Assembly (NCBI GenBank): GCA_001304425.1
Contig: LJTS01000008.1
Span: 1 to 18,088, forward strand
Direction of reading: 5' to 3'
Source: Betaproteobacteria bacterium SG8_40
GTDB taxonomy: Bacteria > Pseudomonadota > Gammaproteobacteria > Burkholderiales > Eutrophovitaceae
Length of the DNA: 18,088 bases
Below, one piece after another: positions 1 through 7,326 of this stretch; position 1 is the first letter of the stretch, and every line of letters starts with the position of its first letter. The notes below the pieces were generated by a model that saw nothing but the letters and a program-made list of their open reading frames with translations, made no database searches and was not told the origin of the DNA. Position numbers and translations under genes: made by a program.

Positions 1-567
1 CAACATAACCCCGGACATACCGGCGCCGAGGATTACAATTTTTTTCTGGCCGTTGCGTTTCCGCAACACGAGATGCGTATTCTGCCGTACAACCGGGCGG
101 TCCGCGACCTCAACGGGATGAGCGGCGAACAGTTGCTGGGACGCATTGGCGAGCGCTTCGACATAGAAGCCGTATCGGCGCCGGTTGCGCCGGAGTGCGC
201 GAGGCATTTCGGCCTGTACCTCGAGGGACGCTGGTACCGACTCGCAATAAGGCCCGAACTGGTCCGCGAAGAAGATCCGATCGCGCGCCTGGATGTCAGC
301 TTGCTCGCGGACAACCTGCTGGCGCCCTTTCTCGGCATCACCGATCCGCGGCGCGACGAGCGCATCGAGTTCATCGGTGGTATTCGCGGCCTGTCCGAAC
401 TCGAACGACGCGTCGACAGTGGCCAGATGGCCTGCGCGTTTTCAATGCACGCGACCAGCATGGGCGATCTGATGGCGGTGGCGGATGCGCACGAAGTGAT
501 GCCGCCGAAGTCCACCTGGTTCGAACCAAAGCTGGCGGACGGGCTGGTTTCCCACCTCCTCGACTAG
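1..567 (+). CDS. DUF1015 family protein, 3' part only
   Basis: The reading frame is open from the first base of the window, so the gene begins upstream; 188 C-terminal residues are visible. It matches my recollection of the DUF1015 family: an ILPYNR segment, then VRDLNGMS, then LDVSLLADNLLAPFLGI, a DERIEFIGG segment, ELERRVDSGQMA, and the family-typical ending VMPPKSTWFEPKL. The biochemical role of DUF1015 is not established, so no function is assigned. An in-frame ATG lies at 73, but the upstream codons (reading HTGAEDYNFFLAVAFP) are also family-like, so 73 is not the real start. The stop is TAG at 565-567. No operon link to the next gene is evident, because 276 bases separate them. Confidence 0.85.
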   Translation, partial: QHNPGHTGAEDYNFFLAVAFPQHEMRILPYNRAVRDLNGMSGEQLLGRIGERFDIEAVSAPVAPECARHFGLYLEGRWYRLAIRPELVREEDPIARLDVSLLADNLLAPFLGITDPRRDERIEFIGGIRGLSELERRVDSGQMACAFSMHATSMGDLMAVADAHEVMPPKSTWFEPKLADGLVSHLLD

Positions 568-592
568 CCGCGTTGCGGAAATTTCCCTGAAG

Positions 593-624
593 CGAGCCGG
601 TTCCTCCGGATCCGGGCTCGTGTT
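593..624 (+). terminator. possible weak terminator hairpin after the DUF1015 gene
   Basis: CGAGCC (593-598) and GGCTCG (615-620) can pair, followed by TGTTT. The loop is long and the T run is poor, so this is only a candidate. The rest of the 568-843 gap holds a 10-bp palindrome (GGAAATTTCC, 577-586) and a somewhat AT-rich stretch near 680-755. I could not place a convincing promoter there. Confidence 0.22.
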
Positions 625-830
625 TGCCGGGTGATCCTTGCCTGCAAGACGTGCCGGCCACCCGGCTGAAATCTGCGTTTAGCCAAGCACTTATTGTGGA
701 TTTTTGCTGAAATTGGCGTTCACTCGCGGCGAACAAACCAGTAAACTAAACGTTTCAAGGCCGGCGACTGGTGCGACAGAATGACTAGCGGGGGCGCTAT
801 CACCACTGCGATCGGGACAATGGCCTCAGT

Positions 831-846
831 GGAGGTGTGTTAATTG
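831..846 (+). promoter_or_regulatory. ribosome binding site fixing a TTG start at 844
   Basis: GGAGG at 831-835 lies 8 bases before TTG at 844. The codon directly before this TTG (841-843) is an in-frame TAA, so translation in this frame cannot start earlier. The frame opened by this TTG encodes the family-conserved N-terminus of the flavoprotein. The GTG at 837, which opens the downstream frame, sits only one base from the GGAGG and gives a non-conserved N-terminus. Confidence 0.7.
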
Positions 847-2651
847 AAGCCCACAGACATTGCCCTGCCCGACTATTTTCACAAGGTCGTGGATTGTCAG
901 TGGGCTTGTCCTGCACACACGCCGTCCCCGAATACATCCGCCTGATTGCCGCCGGGCGTTACGACGACGCCTACATGATCAACTGGACGTCGAACGTTTT
1001 CCCCGGGGTACTCGGCCGTACCTGCGACAGGCCCTGTGAGCCCGCCTGCCGGCGGGGACGCGTCGAGGACCATAATCAGGAGAAGCCCGAGCCCGTAGCG
1101 ATCTGCCGTCTAAAGCGGGTGGCCGCTGACAGCAAGAATGACATTCGCGAGCGCCTGCCGAAACCGCCGTCGCAAGGCAATGGGAAACGCGTTGCCTGCA
1201 TTGGTGCCGGGCCAGCATCCCTGACCGTCGCCCGTGATCTCGCGCCACTGGGCTACGAGGTGACTATTTTCGATCAGGACCCCCGCGCCGGCGGCATGAT
1301 CCGCAGCCAGATTCCGCGCTTCAGGCTTCCCGAAGACGTGATAGACGAAGAAGTCGGCTACGTGATCGATACCGGCGTCGAGTTCCGCGGAGGCGTCAGG
1401 ATAAACAGCATGGCGAAGCTGCTCGGCGAAGGTTTCGACGCGATCTTCGTAGGCACTGGCGCACCGCGCGGGCGGGATCTTGATTTGCCCGGTCGCAAGG
1501 AAGCGGCCAAGAATATCCACATCGGCATCGATTGGCTTTCGTCGGTGTCATTCGGGCATATCGACAAGGTCGGAAAGCGCGTGATCGTTCTGGGCGGGGG
1601 CAACACCGCCATGGATTGCTGCCGGACTGCGCGGCGCCTTGGCGGCGAAGATGTCAAGGTCGTCGTCCGCAGCGGGTTCGAGGAAATGAAAGCGAGCCCA
1701 TGGGAGAAAGAGGATGCGATGCACGAAGGCATTCCTATCCTCAATTTTCTCGTTCCCAAGGAATTTGTTCACGATGACGGCAAGCTCACCGGTGTCGTTT
1801 TCGAGAAGGTTCAGGCGGTCTACGACGCGCGGGGCCGGCGCCAGCTTGTTCCTACCGGAGATCCCGACGAGCACTTCGAGTGCGACGACGTGCTTGTAGC
1901 CGTAGGCCAGGAGAACGCGTTTTCGTGGATCGAGCGTGACTGCGGGATCGAGTTCAATGACTGGGGAATGCCAGTGGTCGACGAGACGACGCTGCAAAGT
2001 TCGCTCCCCGGCGTGCTGTTCGGCGGTGACGCGGCATTTGGCCCGAAGAACATTATCTGGGCGGTTGCACACGGGCACGAGGCGGCGATTTCAATCGATC
2101 GCCTTTGCCATGACGAAGATACCGCGGACCGGCCGCCGCCGCTGGTGAATCTCGTCAGTCAGAAGATGGGCATCCACGAGTGGACCTACGACAACGATAT
2201 TTCCAATGACTTGCGACACAAGGTGCCGCTCAGGGAACAGAAGATCGCATTGAAGAACATCAATGTCGAAGTCGAACTGGGTTTTGACCAGAAACTCGCC
2301 TTCGATGAAGCGCAGCGTTGTCTCAACTGTGATGTGCAGACGGTGTTTTCATCGCCGTTATGCATCGAGTGTGACGCCTGTGTCGATATATGCCCGATGG
2401 ATTGCATTACCTTCACCGAGGACGGTGAGGAAGAAGAGCTGCGCGGCAGGCTGAATGCGCCGGCAGAGAACCCGTTGCAGGATCTTTATGTGGCCGGCGC
2501 ACTCAAGACCGGGCGAATCATGGTCAAGGATGAGGACGTTTGCCTGCATTGCGGTTTGTGTGCGGAGCGCTGTCCGACCGGGGCCTGGGACATGCGCAAA
2601 TTCCTTCTTCATATGACTCCGGCGGGGCAAGGATGTCGCGACCGAAAATAA
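844..2651 (+). CDS. GltD-like FAD/NAD(P)H oxidoreductase with two extra [4Fe-4S] sites, partner of 2-oxoacid oxidoreductase; frameshifted
   Basis: This is probably the electron-transfer subunit that connects the two following 2-oxoacid oxidoreductase subunits to NAD(P). From TTG 844, frame 1 gives a conserved start with VDCQWACPAHTP. The family continuation VPEYIRLIAAGRYDDAY lies one frame back from base 924, as if one G were missing in CCGTCC at 922-927. Corrected numbering gives about 602 residues. In order these show a GltD-type N-terminal iron-sulfur domain (C18, C22, C61, C65, C69), an FAD-binding GAGPAS near 121, an NAD(P)H-binding GGGNTA near 251, a second FAD motif GVLFGGDAAFG, then CxxCxxCxxxCP from 507 and another from 567. 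The 3' end overlaps the next gene by 19 bases, indicating translational coupling. The shift may be a sequencing or assembly error or a real lesion. Electron direction and partner are inferred. Confidence 0.8.
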
Positions 2652-4468
2652 ACGACTTCGTCATCAAATTTGCCAACGTAAACGGCTCCGGCTCGGCGTC
2701 CGCCAACCAGCTGTTCGCCAAGTCTATTCTGCGAATGGGTGTACCGGTTGGCCCACGCAATATTTTCCCGTCCAATATCCAGGGGCTGCCGACCTGGTAC
2801 GAAGTGCGAGTATCGGAGGCGGGTTACCTGGGTGCTCGCGGCGGCGTAGACCTGATGGTGGCGATGAACCCGCAAACGTGGGACAAGGATCTGCTGGGCA
2901 TCGAGCCGGGGGGCTATCTGTTTTACGATTCGACCAAGGCATTGCCGCCTTCGAAGTTCCGCGACGACGTCAATATCGTCGGCGTGCCGCTCACCGAATT
3001 GTGCAACCGCGAATACTCGGATCCGCGCCAACGCCAGCTTTTCCGCAACATGGTATACGTAGGCGCGCTTTGCGCTTTGCTCGCGATCGATATTGCGGAA
3101 ATGGAAAAGCTGATCAGGGAGCAGTTTTCGAGCAAGGACTCATTGATAGCGCCGAACATCCAGGCCTTGCACATGGGGCACTCATACGCCAGCGAGCATT
3201 TCGATTGCCCGATCGGTTTACAGGTCCGTCGCTCGGATCAGGTCGGGGAGCGCATTTTCCTGGATGGCAACTCCGCCGCTGCACTGGGATGCGTTTACGG
3301 TGGAGCCACGGTGGCAGCGTGGTACCCGATCACGCCGTCTTCGAGCCTGGCGGAAGCCTTTGAGCGCTACTGCCGCAATTATCGAAGGGACCGCGACACC
3401 GGCAAAAACCGGTATGCCGTGATCCAGGCAGAGGACGAGTTGGCATCCATCGGCATGGTGATTGGAGCGAGCTGGAACGGCGCGCGGGCCTTTACGTGCA
3501 CATCGGGACCGGGTATTTCGCTAATGCAGGAGTTTATCGGCCTGGCCTATTTCGCCGAGATCCCGGCGGTCATATTCGACGTGCAGCGTGGCGGCCCGTC
3601 GACCGGAATGCCGACCCGTACTCAGCAATCGGATCTGCTGGCGTGCGCCTATGCCTCGCATGGCGACACCAAACATGTACTGCTGTTTCCGGAAGACCCG
3701 CACGAGTGTTTCGAGTTTGCTGCGAGCGCGTTCGACTATGCGGAGCGTTTGCAGACCCCGGTGTTCGTGCTGTCCGACCTGGACATCGGAATGAACGATC
3801 GTTTGTGCGAACCGCTGGTCTGGGATGATTCGCGTGCTTACGACCGCGGCAAGGTGGTCAGTCACGATGAACTCGAAGCGGGAGCGGAGTTTGGACGCTA
3901 CCTCGATGTCGATGGCGATGGAATCGCCTACCGCACGTATCCAGGCACCCATCCAAGCCGCGGATCATTCTTCACGCGCGGAACGAGCAAGGACCGCTAT
4001 GCGCGCTACAGCGAAGCCGGACCGGATTACCGCGACAACATGCAGCGCTTGCTGCGCAAATTTGACACGGCGCGCTCGTCGCTGCCGAAGCCGGTGATCC
4101 GCGAGGCGCCCAAGGCCACCAAGCTGGGCGTCATCTGTTACGGGTCGACCAGCGCCGCCATGACGGAGGCGCTCGACGCTCTTGAAGCTGATGGACTGCA
4201 TCTTGATCACATGCGTATTCGGGCGTTTCCATTCTGCGACGAAGTTATCGACTTCATCAGCGATCATGAGCGCGTTTTCATTGTCGAACAGAATCGCGAC
4301 GCCCAGCTGAGATTTCTGCTCGTCAATGAATGTGCGCTGGATCCGGCCAAGCTGATTTCGGTGCTTCATTACGATGGAACGCCGATTACCGCCCGTTATA
4401 TCATTCAGGAAATCTCCCAGGATGTCGCGGCGCTGAATGCAAAACCAAAGAAGAAAGTCGCGCCCTGA
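2633..4468 (+). CDS. korA: 2-oxoacid:acceptor oxidoreductase, fused gamma-alpha subunit (KorA-like)
   Basis: This is the large subunit of a thiamine-dependent 2-oxoacid:ferredoxin oxidoreductase, which decarboxylates a 2-oxoacid with CoA to an acyl-CoA and low-potential electrons. I chose ATG 2633 (611 aa) because the sequence turns family-like exactly there, although the frame is open further upstream inside the previous gene. Roughly residues 1-190 form the gamma domain (FANVNGSGSASANQLFAKS). The alpha part carries YPITPSS at 231-237, the family signature, then GPGISLMQEFIGLAYFAE and QRGGPSTGMPTRTQQSD. A C-terminal domain follows with KLGVICYGSTSAAMTEAL and VFIVEQNRDAQLRFLL. No cluster-type cysteine motif is present. 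The fused layout resembles KorA-type enzymes; 2-oxoglutarate is the likeliest substrate, but pyruvate or other 2-oxoacids cannot be excluded from sequence alone. Confidence 0.88.
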   Translation: MSRPKINDFVIKFANVNGSGSASANQLFAKSILRMGVPVGPRNIFPSNIQGLPTWYEVRVSEAGYLGARGGVDLMVAMNPQTWDKDLLGIEPGGYLFYDSTKALPPSKFRDDVNIVGVPLTELCNREYSDPRQRQLFRNMVYVGALCALLAIDIAEMEKLIREQFSSKDSLIAPNIQALHMGHSYASEHFDCPIGLQVRRSDQVGERIFLDGNSAAALGCVYGGATVAAWYPITPSSSLAEAFERYCRNYRRDRDTGKNRYAVIQAEDELASIGMVIGASWNGARAFTCTSGPGISLMQEFIGLAYFAEIPAVIFDVQRGGPSTGMPTRTQQSDLLACAYASHGDTKHVLLFPEDPHECFEFAASAFDYAERLQTPVFVLSDLDIGMNDRLCEPLVWDDSRAYDRGKVVSHDELEAGAEFGRYLDVDGDGIAYRTYPGTHPSRGSFFTRGTSKDRYARYSEAGPDYRDNMQRLLRKFDTARSSLPKPVIREAPKATKLGVICYGSTSAAMTEALDALEADGLHLDHMRIRAFPFCDEVIDFISDHERVFIVEQNRDAQLRFLLVNECALDPAKLISVLHYDGTPITARYIIQEISQDVAALNAKPKKKVAP

Positions 4469-4481
4469 AGGAACGCTGATC

Positions 4482-5537
4482 ATGACCTATATTTCCAAAC
4501 CGAAATTGCGACACCCGCACCTGAAGACGAACAAGTTCGGGTTCACGCATCGCGATTACGAAGGAGCTGTTTCCACCTTGTGCGCAGGTTGCGGCCACGA
4601 CTCGATAAGCGCTGCAATCATTCAGGCCTGTTTTGAACTGGACCTGCCCCCGCATCGAATAGCGAAACTTTCGGGAATCGGTTGTTCCTCGAAGACGCCA
4701 ACTTATTTCCTGGGCAATTCCCACGGCTTCAACAGCGTCCACGGGCGCATGCCGTCGGTTCTGACCGGCGCCAACCTGGCAAACCGGGACCTGATCTATC
4801 TTGGTATATCGGGTGATGGCGATTCCGCCTCTATCGGTCTGGGTCAATTCGCGCACAGCTTGCGGCGGGGAGTGAACATGGTGTACATCGTCGAAAACAA
4901 TGGTGTTTACGGGCTCACAAAGGGCCAGTTCTCGGCGACGTCCGATCGCGGCTCAAAAAGCAAGAAGGGCGCGACAAATCGTGATTCCGCCATCGACATG
5001 GTTATGCTGGCGATGGAACTCGGCGCCACCTATGTGGCGCGCGGGTTTTCCGGTGACAAGGCGCAATTGGTTCCATTAATCAAGGGGGCAATCGTGCATC
5101 GTGGTGCGGCATTCATCGATTGCATTTCCCCATGCATCGCGTTCAACAATCATCCGGGGTCGACCAAGGGGTTCGACTACGTGCGTGAGCACAATGAAGC
5201 GGTCAATCGCCTCGATGTCATGTCGCCGCGTGAGACGATCACCGTCGACTACCAGGCGGGTGAAGTGGAAGAGGTGACGCAGCATGACGGATCTGTCCTC
5301 AGATTGCGCAAGCTGTCCGAGGAGTACGACGTGCATGACAGGGTCGCAGCGATGCACCATCTGCAGAAATCCAAGGCCGCGGGTGAGATTGTTACCGGCG
5401 TGCTGCACGTTGATCGCGAGCCGGACGATTTGCACGCCAACCTGAATACGCTGACCGCACCCTTCAACAAGCTCACGGAGAAGGAATTGTGTCCAGGCTC
5501 GCCGGCGCTGGAGAAATTCAACGCGTCCCACCGTTGA
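4482..5537 (+). CDS. korB: 2-oxoacid:acceptor oxidoreductase, beta subunit (KorB-like)
   Basis: This is the thiamine-diphosphate-binding subunit. ATG 4482 follows AAGGA at 4468-4472 and lies 13 bases after the preceding stop, so it belongs to the same operon; the product is 351 aa. CAGCGHDS (C34, C37) and GIGCSSKTP match the cysteine-bearing beta-subunit regions. The TPP/Mg motif runs from GDGDS at 111 to the paired asparagines N139-N140, in ENNGVYGLTKGQ. Later come AFIDCISPCIAFNNHPGSTK and a C-terminal helical tail. There is no separate ferredoxin (delta) subunit beside it; the two clusters at the end of the flavoprotein probably supply that function (inference). Such enzymes are typically oxygen-sensitive, which fits the hemerythrin downstream. 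Confidence 0.88.
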   Translation: MTYISKPKLRHPHLKTNKFGFTHRDYEGAVSTLCAGCGHDSISAAIIQACFELDLPPHRIAKLSGIGCSSKTPTYFLGNSHGFNSVHGRMPSVLTGANLANRDLIYLGISGDGDSASIGLGQFAHSLRRGVNMVYIVENNGVYGLTKGQFSATSDRGSKSKKGATNRDSAIDMVMLAMELGATYVARGFSGDKAQLVPLIKGAIVHRGAAFIDCISPCIAFNNHPGSTKGFDYVREHNEAVNRLDVMSPRETITVDYQAGEVEEVTQHDGSVLRLRKLSEEYDVHDRVAAMHHLQKSKAAGEIVTGVLHVDREPDDLHANLNTLTAPFNKLTEKELCPGSPALEKFNASHR

Positions 5538-5623
5538 CGAATCATGGCGCTCACGGCAGTGTTGCGTGACGAGCTTGCGACTGGGTCAGGTACTGTGAAC
5601 ACCGGAATGTATACGAGGAAGTT

Positions 5624-6028
5624 ATGCCGTTAATGGAGTGGGATGAGTCGCTGGCGCTTGACGGTGGCGTCATCGACGACACGCACAAGGAGTTTGTTGA
5701 TCTCCTGAACCGCATGCACGAAGCGCAGGACGAAGAACTGCTGGACATTCTTGACCAGTTCATCGCGCATACGGAGGCGCATTTTGGACAAGAGCAGCGC
5801 TGGATGGAGGAGTTGGAGTTTCCGCCGTTGACCTGCCACGTGGGCGAGCACGAAGGCGTGCTGGAAATCGCGCGGGAGGTGCGCCGCCGCGCGGCGGCCG
5901 GGGACGCGAACTACGGCAAGATTCTTGCACAAGGTGTCGCCGAGTGGTTTGCCAATCACGCGACCAGCATGGATCTGGTGCTGGCGCAGTACATCAAGGA
6001 GCGTGGTTACGTTCCGACCGCGGGATAG
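5624..6028 (+). CDS. Bacteriohemerythrin, single-domain O2-binding protein
   Basis: This 134-residue soluble protein has the length of a lone hemerythrin domain. All seven canonical diiron ligands can be placed: H21 (DDTHKEF), H53 and E57 (EAHFGQEQ), H72 and H76 (CHVGEHE), H112 and D117 (NHATSMD), with the expected HxxxE and HxxxxD spacings. In the family, the oxo-bridged diiron site binds O2 reversibly and serves in O2 delivery, sensing or scavenging. GAGGAA at 5615-5620 precedes ATG 5624. It lies 86 bases after korB and 66 before a Crp-type gene, all on one strand. A role in protecting or regulating the oxygen-sensitive oxidoreductase is plausible but inferred from position only. Confidence 0.9.
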   Translation: MPLMEWDESLALDGGVIDDTHKEFVDLLNRMHEAQDEELLDILDQFIAHTEAHFGQEQRWMEELEFPPLTCHVGEHEGVLEIAREVRRRAAAGDANYGKILAQGVAEWFANHATSMDLVLAQYIKERGYVPTAG

Positions 6029-6094
6029 GAATATCCAGACCGCGGTGTACATCGTCGGCTTGCGGACCGCCGGTCTGAAATTTGAGGAGACGAC

Positions 6095-6739
6095 ATGCTT
6101 AAGGGCGTTGGAGGATTCGAAGGCCTGTCGGACGAGCAGATCGGCTCGCTGACAGAGCGCGCGACGGTGCGTTCGTACGCCAAGAACGCAATCATTGTCA
6201 ACGAGGGCGACGAGGGGAATTCGCTGTTCGTCATCGAGTCCGGATCCGTCAAGGCGTTCCTGAGCGATGAGAACGGCAAGGAGGTGGTCTTGTCGACGCA
6301 GGGAGCCGGTGAGTACTTCGGTGACCTTGCCCTTTTCGATGATGAGCCGCGCTCCGCGTCAGTCATGGCCCTCGAGCCGTGCAAGGTCATGATCATCACA
6401 AAGAACCAGCTTCGAGAGGCGATTACCGAAGATCCCGATATCGGTTTTTCCCTGCTGCACGGGCTTGCCGCGCGTGTTCGCGTCCTGACCGAAAACGTGC
6501 GCACGCTGGCGCTTCTCGATGTATTCGGCCGCCTCGTGAAGACGCTTTACATGTTGGCGGTGGAAAAGGACGGTGCGCTGGTAATCGATCAACGGCTGAC
6601 GCAGCAGGATCTCGCAAATCGCATCGGCGCTTCGCGGGAAATGGTCAGCCGCATCATGCACGACCTGACGCAGGGCGGTTATCTGGGCGTCAAGGACAAG
6701 CGCATTTCCATTCTGAAGAAAATCCCTTCCAACTGGTGA
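6095..6739 (+). CDS. Crp/Fnr-family transcriptional regulator, CRP-like type
   Basis: This 214-residue protein has a cyclic-nucleotide-binding fold (about 1-115), a long dimer helix (about 116-150) and a winged helix-turn-helix (168-197). The phosphate-binding-cassette region reads GEYFGDLALFDDEPRSASV, with the PR pair at 85-86, resembling cyclic-nucleotide-binding Crp proteins. There is no N-terminal cysteine cluster of the Fnr type, so it is not an iron-sulfur O2 sensor. The recognition helix SREMVSRIMHDL keeps the RExxxR pattern of E. coli CRP, which suggests TGTGA-like half-sites. GAGGAG precedes ATG 6095. The target genes are unknown; the neighbouring hemerythrin and oxidoreductase genes are obvious candidates, but I found no complete TGTGA-N6-TCACA site in the window. 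Confidence 0.88.
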   Translation: MLKGVGGFEGLSDEQIGSLTERATVRSYAKNAIIVNEGDEGNSLFVIESGSVKAFLSDENGKEVVLSTQGAGEYFGDLALFDDEPRSASVMALEPCKVMIITKNQLREAITEDPDIGFSLLHGLAARVRVLTENVRTLALLDVFGRLVKTLYMLAVEKDGALVIDQRLTQQDLANRIGASREMVSRIMHDLTQGGYLGVKDKRISILKKIPSNW

Positions 6740-6748
6740 TTCCTCACC

Positions 6749-6780
6749 GCCGGCGGTACTTGCGCGCATGCACCGCCGGC
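6749..6780. repeat. perfect 9-bp inverted repeat between convergent genes
   Basis: GCCGGCGGT (6749-6757) and ACCGCCGGC (6772-6780) are exact inverted copies around a 14-base spacer, 9 bases after the Crp stop and 82 bases before the end of the opposing ArsC gene. A very stable hairpin is possible from either strand. There is no T run on either side, so it is not a standard intrinsic terminator; a bidirectional transcription block or mRNA 3'-end stabiliser is possible. Confidence 0.5.
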
Positions 6781-6862
6781 CATCAAGACAGTCCGATCGA
6801 ACGCGTCGACGCCGGTCACCGGGTAATACTGAAGCGGTGCACCGGAAGTCACCGCCAGCAGA

Positions 6863-7216
6863 TCAGATCAGGTCCAGGACATTCTCCGGAGGACGCCCGA
6901 TGACGGCACGGTTGCCTTTTACGACGATCGGTCGTTCGATCAGAATCGGGTGCGTGGCGAGCGCATCGAGCCATTGGTCGCCGCTGAGCGTCTTGCCCGC
7001 GTAAGCTTGCTTGTAGGCGTCCTCTCCCTTGCGAACGATTTGCTCCGGTTCGACGCCGAGTTTCTTGACGATGCTTTTCAGTGCTGCCCTGTCAGGCGGT
7101 TGTTTGAGGTACTCGACGATGGTTGGCTCGATCCCGTTTTGCTGCAATAGCGCCAGAGTATTGCGGCTCTTGCTGCAACGCGGATTGTGGTAGATCGTTA
7201 CAGTGTTGTCAGGCAT
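6863..7216 (-). CDS. ArsC/YfgD-family arsenate reductase-like protein
   Basis: This 117-residue thioredoxin-fold protein belongs to the glutaredoxin-linked ArsC family. The catalytic cysteine is C14 in YHNPRCSKSRNTL. The three arginines that bind oxyanion in ArsC can be placed at R62, R95 (IERPIVV) and R108 (IGRPPENVL). The overall sequence is closer to E. coli YfgD, whose physiological role is uncertain, than to plasmid ArsC. No ars operon genes (arsB, arsR, acr3) are nearby, so resistance to arsenic should not be assumed. It lies 110 bases after the aminopeptidase N gene on the same strand, and the two may be cotranscribed. Confidence 0.88.
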   Translation of the reverse strand: MPDNTVTIYHNPRCSKSRNTLALLQQNGIEPTIVEYLKQPPDRAALKSIVKKLGVEPEQIVRKGEDAYKQAYAGKTLSGDQWLDALATHPILIERPIVVKGNRAVIGRPPENVLDLI

Positions 7217-7326
7217 TGGTCAGCCCCCTCTCTAGTATCCGGATACAGATGTTAACCGCCTCCATTACGCTTGCACCAGGCAGCTGCGGCGTCGTGCTCA
7301 TTCCGGGTCTGCTCGTGATGCTGCCT

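Noticed and set aside
837..930. GTG at 837 as the start of the flavoprotein in its main frame
   Set aside because: It is one base from the GGAGG and gives a non-conserved N-terminus without the CQWACP motif, whereas the TTG-844 frame gives the conserved one.
5591..5606. TGTGA half-site upstream of hemerythrin as a Crp operator
   Set aside because: There is no matching TCACA half at the required spacing.
6863..7216. Arsenic-resistance operon
   Set aside because: Only the ArsC/YfgD-like gene is present, with no arsR, arsB or acr3 nearby.
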